A DNA stretch of 6,826 bases from Actinomycetota bacterium (lineage in GTDB: Bacteria > Actinomycetota > Actinomycetes > S36-B12 > UBA10799): assembly GCA_030837445.1 (NCBI GenBank), contig JAUPKM010000285.1:1-6826 (forward strand), written 5' to 3'. Made by a program: the position numbers and the translations under genes. Of the stretch, positions 1-6,826 are shown one piece after another (position 1 is the first letter of the stretch; each line of letters starts with the position of its first letter). The notes under the pieces were generated by a model. That model saw nothing but the letters and a program-made list of their open reading frames with translations, was not told the DNA's origin and searched no databases.

Positions 1-2560
<2,560 letters not shown>

Positions 2561-2697
2561 GGGACGTTCTCACCTTCTGCTGGCGACGGGAGCAAGGTCG
2601 ACCGCAACCGCCATCGACGCCCCTATTAAATACACGAATGTCTAGCAAGACCTAGCTCGGGGCTTAAAGATTGTCCGAAAGTATGAACAAAGATGTC
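2561..2697 (-). promoter_or_regulatory. Leader and tentative promoter region of the GH81 gene
   Basis: The 137 bp between the end of the TetR gene and the glucanase start hold no gene. Positions 2621-2700 are clearly AT-richer than the surroundings. On the minus strand TTTAAT at 2630-2625 resembles a -10 box (five of six bases), but no good -35 sits at the right distance, so this is weak. Just upstream, CTAGC occurs twice (2642-2646 and 2652-2656) with a 10-bp period, one helical turn, which could be a regulator site. I saw no strong hairpin plus T-run to end the TetR transcript, so some read-through from it is possible. Confidence 0.3.
2569..2576 (-). promoter_or_regulatory. Ribosome binding site of the GH81 glucanase
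   Basis: On the minus strand AAGGTGAG lies 8 nt upstream of GTG 2560. It decides the start: this GTG is the first possible start after an in-frame TGA, and it places a complete signal peptide at the N terminus. The in-frame GTG and ATG codons further downstream would remove the basic n-region and lack a comparable site. Confidence 0.7.
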
Positions 2698-3318
2698 TTA
2701 CTGAGTGGCTGCCTCCGCTGCATCGGCCGGCGGGGTGAGACTGGCCGTGATGATGTGAATGATGGCCTTGCGGGCGCGGATCAGTTCGTCGTCGGTCAGG
2801 CGTGGTTGCTCGACCACCGACATTCCGATCTCGCTGACCGCGCCGAGAATCCCACGGTAGATCATCGGATCCGCCTCCGGGATACCCATATCGTTGACCA
2901 ATCCGGCCACCAGTCCGATGAAAGCGGTGAGGGCGTCGTTGCGCACCTGGTTCAGAGTCTCGGCACCCGGGCGGGTCGGATCAGTCCACATCGTCCGGGC
3001 CAGGTCGCGCCACCCCACGATCCACCTGAGGTAGGCATCCAGATAGGCCTCGGCCCTGGCCTGCGGCGAGAGTCGCGGATCGTCCACACTCTGCATCGCC
3101 TGCACGAAGGAGAGGTCGAAGGCCTGCTCAATGGACTCGAACACGGCCTCCTTACTGTCGAAGAACTTGTAGAACGTCCCCCGCGAGATTCCCGCTTCCT
3201 CGATGATGTCCTCGACCCGGCAGGTGCCGTAGCCAATCCGTCCGAAGGCACGTCCCGCGCCGGCGAGAATCGCGGTCCGACTGTCCTGACTGGCCCGGTT
3301 CCTGGACTGTCTCTGCAC
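2698..3318 (-). CDS. TetR-family transcriptional repressor
   Basis: A 206-residue protein of normal TetR size, presumably a dimeric repressor released from DNA by a small ligand. The N-terminal helix-turn-helix covers about residues 13-60: RTAILAGAGRAFGRIGYG leads into VEDIIEEAGISRGTFYKFF, where SRGTFYKFF is the recognition-helix signature. The C-terminal ligand domain (about 65-200) is helical; I do not recognise its ligand class. The start is GTG 3318: GAAGGGG lies 7 nt upstream and an in-frame TGA precedes it, while the nearby ATG at 3325 is in another frame. The gene is divergent from the DMT transporter across 156 bp, the usual arrangement for a repressor that controls itself and an adjacent exporter. 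The glucanase lies downstream on the same strand, 137 bp away, and is probably not its main partner. The family is certain; the target is inferred. Confidence 0.93.
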   Translation of the reverse strand: MQRQSRNRASQDSRTAILAGAGRAFGRIGYGTCRVEDIIEEAGISRGTFYKFFDSKEAVFESIEQAFDLSFVQAMQSVDDPRLSPQARAEAYLDAYLRWIVGWRDLARTMWTDPTRPGAETLNQVRNDALTAFIGLVAGLVNDMGIPEADPMIYRGILGAVSEIGMSVVEQPRLTDDELIRARKAIIHIITASLTPPADAAEAATQ

Positions 3319-3474
3319 TGCGCATCCCCTTCAGCCTCGAGCGTTGAGTTGCTCGGGACTTGACTGTAGCGGCGATTCCGGTCGACATGTTGCTATCCGG
3401 ATTGCTATCCGCATCCTTAAACACGACCATGGGACCCACGCCTCACCGGGGGCCATTGCGCATCGGAGTGACTC
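3319..3474. promoter_or_regulatory. Divergent control region between the TetR and DMT genes
   Basis: This 156-bp gap holds the start signals of both genes. For the transporter, GGAG at 3465-3468 is 6 nt before ATG 3475. For the repressor, GAAGGGG precedes GTG 3318. Possible promoter pieces are TTGACT at 3360-3365 on the plus strand, without a convincing -10, and TACAGT at 3368-3363 on the minus strand, without a convincing -35. Between them lies a repeat that may be the operator. Promoter assignments are tentative. Confidence 0.45.
3390..3413. promoter_or_regulatory. Candidate TetR operator: 12-bp tandem repeat with embedded palindrome
   Basis: TTGCTATCCGGA (3390-3401) is followed directly by TTGCTATCCGCA (3402-3413), 11 of 12 bases identical. 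The junction forms the imperfect palindrome GCTATCCGGATTGC (3392-3405), symmetric at 12 of 14 bases around a perfect ATCCGGAT core. Its position between two divergent starts fits a dimeric repressor site controlling both. Binding by the adjacent TetR protein is inference only. Confidence 0.4.
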
Positions 3475-4368
3475 ATGATCCTGGCCATTGTTGTGATGTT
3501 GGTGTCGACCGCCGTCTATTCCCTGTCCTACGTCCTGCAACACAAGGGGACGGTGGCGAGTATGGGCGCAGAGGCGGGTGAGGGCGGTGGCTTCAAGCGA
3601 CTGATGAAGCACCCCGTCTGGCTTGCCGGGGCCGTGCTCTTCTACGTTGCCGGCGCCATCCATCTGGTGGCCCTATCCCTCGGCTCGCTCGCCGTGGTGC
3701 AGCCGCTGTTGGTCACCGAACTGATTTTCATCCCACCGATTGCCGCTGTGGTCAGCAAGATTCGGGTGTCCAGGCGCGATTGGATGTGGATCCTGGTGGT
3801 GTCCGCGTCGTTGGCAGTGTTCCTGGTCGTCGCGCAGCCCACTGAAGGTAATGACACCTCAACGACGATGCGCTGGTTCGTCACACTTTCGGTAATGCTG
3901 GTGGGGTTCGGGGTGTGCATGCTGATCGGGCGTCGGCTGGGTGACACCGGTCGCGCGGCCATGTATGGCGCCGCCACCGGAGTCATCAACGCCCTCTACG
4001 TCGTCGCTGCGAAAGGAGCCTTCGGCGCGCCGCCCGCGCCGCTGTTGTGGGTGTTGATCGCCCTCGCGGTCTTCGGTGCCCTCGGCGGTGTGGCCTTTGC
4101 GACGTTCGCCTTCCGGTCGGGGCCGGTGACGGTCTCCTCGGCGGCCATGATCGTCGTGAATCCGTTGATAGCGACGGTGGCGGCGATGTACCTGTTCGAC
4201 GTTCAGATCAACGATTCCCCGCTCGATCTCCTTCTCATCGCGATTGCGGTGGTGCTCGTCGGATTCGGCATCGTGAAGCTCTCCAGTTCCGAGGCGGTCC
4301 ACGGTGAAGCGGAGGTCGCGGACCCGCAGCATCCTGTCACTCAACCGAAGGCTCCGCTGCCGGAGTAA
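3475..4368 (+). CDS. DMT-superfamily (EamA/NIPA-like) membrane transporter
   Basis: A 297-residue integral membrane protein, likely a drug/metabolite-superfamily permease; the substrate cannot be told from sequence. Hydrophobic segments fall at about 2-21, 48-68, 71-93, 102-120, 134-151, 161-183, 189-212, 218-240 and 249-268, giving nine helices and a soluble Pro-rich tail of about 28 residues. Family-like features are QHKG after helix 1, GSLAVVQPLLVTELIF in helix 3 and VVNPLIATVAAMYLF in helix 8, the last resembling the end of an EamA repeat. The two halves look like the internal duplication seen in DMT proteins, with the tenth helix missing or unclear. ATG 3475 has GGAG 6 nt upstream and begins directly with helix 1. 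Divergence from a TetR gene suggests repressor-controlled export. An alternative is a NIPA-type magnesium transporter. Confidence 0.8.
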   Translation: MILAIVVMLVSTAVYSLSYVLQHKGTVASMGAEAGEGGGFKRLMKHPVWLAGAVLFYVAGAIHLVALSLGSLAVVQPLLVTELIFIPPIAAVVSKIRVSRRDWMWILVVSASLAVFLVVAQPTEGNDTSTTMRWFVTLSVMLVGFGVCMLIGRRLGDTGRAAMYGAATGVINALYVVAAKGAFGAPPAPLLWVLIALAVFGALGGVAFATFAFRSGPVTVSSAAMIVVNPLIATVAAMYLFDVQINDSPLDLLLIAIAVVLVGFGIVKLSSSEAVHGEAEVADPQHPVTQPKAPLPE

Positions 4369-4435
4369 CCCGGCCCGTCGGACTCCTGGCCAACAGCGGT
4401 GGATTCGCATCGAGAGTTGTGAGTCCGCCAGGCAT

Positions 4436-4450
4436 TACGCTGGCGAGATG
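4436..4450 (+). promoter_or_regulatory. Putative -10 box giving a leaderless diguanylate cyclase mRNA
   Basis: TACGCT at 4436-4441 matches the actinobacterial -10 pattern TAnnnT and is followed by exactly 6 nt and then ATG 4448. Transcription would therefore begin at or next to the start codon. No Shine-Dalgarno sequence lies at a usable distance before this ATG, which fits a leaderless transcript. A -35 element is unclear: TTGTGA at 4417-4422 is 13 bp away, too close for a standard spacer. Confidence 0.4.
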
Positions 4451-5458
4451 TCCGAGCCAGCCCTGGGTGCACCGATTCCGGTCAATGACGAAGATCGGGT
4501 CGAGAACCTCCGCAGTTTTGCGGTGCTGGACACCCCGCCGGAGGAGGCCTTCGATCGGATCACGCGGCTGGTGAGCGGGTTGCTCGACATGCCGATCGCG
4601 CTGGTGTCGTTGGTCGATGGTGAGCGGCAATGGTTCAAGTCCAGGGTTGGACTCGACGCTGCCGAGACCCCTCGGGAACTGGCCTTCTGCGGGTACGCAA
4701 TCCTCGACGATGTCGTCTTCACGGTCACGGACGCTGCCCAGGACGCGCGGTTCGCGGAGAATCCACTGGTCATCGGTGATCCCAATATTCGCTTCTACGC
4801 AGGAGCTCCGCTGACGACTCGAGAAGGGTTCAACGTGGGGACCCTGTGCGTGATCGACCGCAAACCGCGCACGCTGGATCCAGGTCAGGTGTCGATCCTG
4901 CGGGACTTCGCCGCGCTGGCCCTGCGGGAGTTGGAGTTACACAAAGCTGCGGCCCTTGATGGGCTCACCGGCGTATTCAACCGGTCGGGCCTGACATCGG
5001 CCGGCCAGAGCGAGGTCGCCAGGGCGCGCCGACACGGGTCCCCGCTGTCGCTCGCGATCATCGACGTCGATCACTTCAAGGACGTCAATGATACCTACGG
5101 ACACGCAGGTGGGGATATTGCGCTTCGACGGGTCGCAATGATCTGCCAGTCCGCCGTGCGAGCCAACGACGTTGTCGGACGGCTTGGCGGGGATGAGTTC
5201 GGATTGCTGCTCTCGGGCGCGGAAACGGAGGCTGCGGAGGCCGTTGCCCATCGGATAGCGGCGGAGGTGCGCGGAGCTGAGCCACTCCCGGCCGATGGCC
5301 GACCGCCGGTCACTTTGAGCATCGGGGTCGCGTCGCTGGCGTCCACTGAGCCCGATCTGACTGCTGCCTGGGCGCGTGCCGATTCGGCCCTGTACCAGGC
5401 CAAGCAGACCAGAGATGCCATTGTCATCTACGGCTCGAGGTTCGTTCCGGAAGACTGA
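4448..5458 (+). CDS. GAF-GGDEF diguanylate cyclase
   Basis: A 336-residue cytosolic enzyme predicted to make cyclic di-GMP from two GTP. No membrane segment is seen. Residues 25-163 form a GAF sensor domain (ITRLVSGLLDMPIALVSLVDGERQWFK is cut short here to ITRLVSGLLDMPIALV, then ETPRELAFCGYAIL and GAPLTTREGFNVGTLCVID). The GGDEF domain covers about 168-332: DGLTGVFNR starts at D171, the first metal Asp is D206 in IIDVDHFKDVND, the active-site loop GGDEF is at 247-251, and ALYQAK is near the end. RAND at 238-241, five residues before GGDEF, is an intact RxxD inhibitory site, so product feedback is expected. The frame is open back to 4304, but that extension is Arg-rich, overlaps the transporter gene and resembles no domain; ATG 4448, just before the conserved region, is preferred. 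The GAF ligand is unknown. Confidence 0.92.
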   Translation: MSEPALGAPIPVNDEDRVENLRSFAVLDTPPEEAFDRITRLVSGLLDMPIALVSLVDGERQWFKSRVGLDAAETPRELAFCGYAILDDVVFTVTDAAQDARFAENPLVIGDPNIRFYAGAPLTTREGFNVGTLCVIDRKPRTLDPGQVSILRDFAALALRELELHKAAALDGLTGVFNRSGLTSAGQSEVARARRHGSPLSLAIIDVDHFKDVNDTYGHAGGDIALRRVAMICQSAVRANDVVGRLGGDEFGLLLSGAETEAAEAVAHRIAAEVRGAEPLPADGRPPVTLSIGVASLASTEPDLTAAWARADSALYQAKQTRDAIVIYGSRFVPED

Positions 5459-5483
5459 CTCGAGGTTCGTTCCGGAAGACTGA
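5434..5483. repeat. Perfect 25-bp tandem duplication across the cyclase stop codon
   Basis: Bases 5434-5458 and 5459-5483 are identical 25-bp units that begin CTCGAGGTTCG and end GGAAGACTGA. The first copy encodes the last residues of the cyclase and its TGA; the second lies wholly downstream. Because the unit ends exactly with the stop codon, the extra copy does not alter the protein. Each copy contains the palindrome TTCCGGAA. Confidence 0.9.
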
Positions 5484-5614
5484 TACGTTCGAAGCACGGT
5501 TCGGCCCGGTTCCGCGCGAGTCGAACGGATGCACTGGCCGTTGGGTTGGCACGTCAGACCCTGCCCCCGGGGCATCGCCACCGGTGTGAGCAGGGCTGAA
5601 GGGATGGGCTCGAA
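5459..5614 (+). promoter_or_regulatory. Intergenic leader of the P-type ATPase
   Basis: This 156-bp gap holds the second copy of the 25-bp repeat and then the likely leader of the ATPase gene. TGATACGTT at 5481-5489 fits an extended -10 (TGn followed by TAnnnT) with no clear -35. An inverted pair CGTTCGA (5486-5492) and TCGAACG (5521-5527) could form a 7-bp stem with a 28-nt loop. A second pair, CCCTGC (5559-5564) and GCAGGG (5590-5595), ends just before the ribosome binding site AAGGGA (5599-5604). I found no match to a riboswitch I know. The promoter and hairpin roles are tentative. Confidence 0.3.
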
Positions 5615-6826
5615 ATGGCCGCAACAACTCAGGACCCAGCCCCCGGGAAGGCGGGTGCCGCCTGGTACTCGATCACTGCCGAGGAAGTGGCCACACAGTT
5701 GGCGGTCGACCCCGCCACCGGGCTGTCGACGAAGGCCGCTGCTTCCGCCCTGGCGAAAAATGGGCCGAACGCGCTGCCGGAGGAGAAGTCCCGTCCTGGC
5801 TGGCTCCGGTTCCTCGACCAGTACCGCACCTTCATGCAGATCATCCTGGTCGGTGCCGGCGTTGTGTCACTAGCTATCCAGGAGTGGAGCACGGCCTTCC
5901 TACTGTTCATCCTGACTGTCTTCAACGCTGTGATCGGCCTGCGCGAGGAGGGTAAGGCGGAGAGCGCGATGAACGCGCTGAAGTCGATGATGAAGGCCAC
6001 GGCTCGGGTCCGGCGGGACGGCGCCGAGGCCGCTGTGTCTGCCGATCAGGTGGTTGTCGGCGATGTCGTGCTGCTGTCCGCAGGGGATCAGGTCCCCGCG
6101 GATGGCCGAATCATCGACGCGAGCGCGCTGCAGATCGACGAGTCCGCCCTGACCGGCGAGAGCACGCCGGCCTCCAAGGGCGACGGCGTGCTCGCCTCCG
6201 GCGACCTTGGCCCAGGCGACCAGACCAACATGGCCTTCATGAACACCCCGGTGACGCATGGCAGCGGCACCATGATCATCACCGGAACTGGCGCGGGTAC
6301 GGAGTTCGGGAAGATCTCCGGGATGCTGAAGTCCACCGCGAAGGAGGACACGCCGCTCACCAAGAACCTCAATCGGATGACGCAATGGATCGCGGTAGCG
6401 GCGCTGCTGACGATGGTCGTGATGTTCGCCTTGGGGCTCGCGCGCGGCGAATCGGGCAAGACCCTGTTCGTGACGGCGATCGCGCTGGCGATCGCTGCCA
6501 TCCCGGAGGCATTGCCGACGGTGGTGCAAGTGATCCTCTCGTTGGGTGCGGTTGGGCTGGCCAAGCGCAATGCGATCGTGAAGAACCTCTCGGCAGTGGA
6601 GACGTTGGGGTCGACCTCGGCGATCAACTCCGACAAGACCGGCACCCTGACGATGAACCAGATGACGGTCGTCGAGGTGCTGGATCCGGTCGATCGCTAC
6701 ACGGTCACGGGTACCGGCTACTCGCTGCTGGGCAAGATCCAACACGTGCACGGCAACACAAAGACCATCGACGACGTGATCCTGCCGTTCATCGTCGCCA
6801 GCGATGCGAAACTGCAGGATGGCAAG
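5615..6826 (+). CDS. Type II P-type cation ATPase, Ca2+-ATPase-like (N-terminal 404 residues)
   Basis: An ATP-driven membrane cation pump, most like bacterial PacL/SERCA-type calcium ATPases; the ion is inferred. Residues 15-70 are the cation-ATPase N-terminal domain (YSITAEEVATQL, NGPNALPEE). Helices 1 and 2 lie at about 73-90 and 92-109, the actuator domain at about 115-245 with LTGES at 179-183, helix 3 at about 256-276 and helix 4 at about 283-305 with the ion-site motif IPEALP at 296-301 (E298). The phosphorylation motif is SDKTGTLT with D340, and the nucleotide-binding domain begins after it. SERCA-type pumps have IPEGLP and ICSDKTG where this one has IPEALP and INSDKTG. The start is ATG 5615: AAGGGA lies 10 nt upstream and an in-frame TGA at 5597 excludes an earlier start. 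The window cuts the gene; family members are usually near 900 residues, so over half is missing. Confidence 0.92.
   Translation, partial: MAATTQDPAPGKAGAAWYSITAEEVATQLAVDPATGLSTKAAASALAKNGPNALPEEKSRPGWLRFLDQYRTFMQIILVGAGVVSLAIQEWSTAFLLFILTVFNAVIGLREEGKAESAMNALKSMMKATARVRRDGAEAAVSADQVVVGDVVLLSAGDQVPADGRIIDASALQIDESALTGESTPASKGDGVLASGDLGPGDQTNMAFMNTPVTHGSGTMIITGTGAGTEFGKISGMLKSTAKEDTPLTKNLNRMTQWIAVAALLTMVVMFALGLARGESGKTLFVTAIALAIAAIPEALPTVVQVILSLGAVGLAKRNAIVKNLSAVETLGSTSAINSDKTGTLTMNQMTVVEVLDPVDRYTVTGTGYSLLGKIQHVHGNTKTIDDVILPFIVASDAKLQDGK

Noticed and set aside
4304..4447. 48-residue N-terminal extension of the diguanylate cyclase
   Set aside because: It overlaps the transporter gene by 65 bp, is Arg-rich and unlike any domain, while ATG 4448 sits just before the GAF region.
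5486..5527. Intrinsic terminator after the diguanylate cyclase
   Set aside because: The CGTTCGA/TCGAACG arms are only 7 bp with a 28-nt loop and no T-run follows, so a terminator cannot be called.
5496..5614. yybP-ykoY-type metal riboswitch in the ATPase leader
   Set aside because: I looked for its conserved sequence blocks and did not find them; only generic GC-rich inverted repeats are present.
5900..6751. 283-codon minus-strand open frame
   Set aside because: It is antisense to the P-type ATPase actuator and phosphorylation motifs and has the Arg/His-rich composition of a shadow frame.

Overview
The window looks like chromosomal DNA from a high-GC Gram-positive bacterium (Actinomycetota). 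The support is strong G/C bias at third codon positions, GTG starts behind AAGG-type ribosome binding sites, a possible leaderless promoter, and the gene families present. I cannot name the genus. No RNA gene, insertion sequence, CRISPR array, phage gene or attachment site was seen, and I found no evidence of a previously undescribed multi-gene system.

Layout. (1) Positions 1-2560, minus strand: a secreted GH81 endo-1,3-beta-glucanase with an Ala-rich signal peptide, the family's catalytic Asp and Glu motifs, and a Thr-Pro linker. It runs off the left edge, so whatever follows the linker is not visible. (2) 2561-2697: an AT-richer leader with the glucanase ribosome binding site and a tentative promoter. 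(3) 2698-3318, minus strand: a TetR-family repressor. (4) 3319-3474: a divergent control region with a 12-bp tandem repeat and an embedded imperfect palindrome, a candidate operator. (5) 3475-4368, plus strand: a nine-helix transporter of the drug/metabolite (DMT) superfamily. (6) 4448-5458, plus strand: a cytosolic GAF-GGDEF diguanylate cyclase with intact active site and inhibitory site, probably translated from a leaderless mRNA. A perfect 25-bp tandem duplication lies across its stop codon. (7) 5615-6826, plus strand: the N-terminal 404 residues of a type II (Ca2+-ATPase-like) P-type ATPase, cut by the right edge.

How the genes may work together. The clearest functional pairing is the TetR repressor with the divergent DMT transporter, a common regulator-exporter layout. 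The glucanase probably has its own promoter and acts outside the cell on 1,3-beta-glucans such as laminarin, callose or fungal wall glucan. The diguanylate cyclase and the ATPase share a strand with the transporter, but gaps of 79 and 156 bp and their own putative promoter signals suggest separate transcription units.
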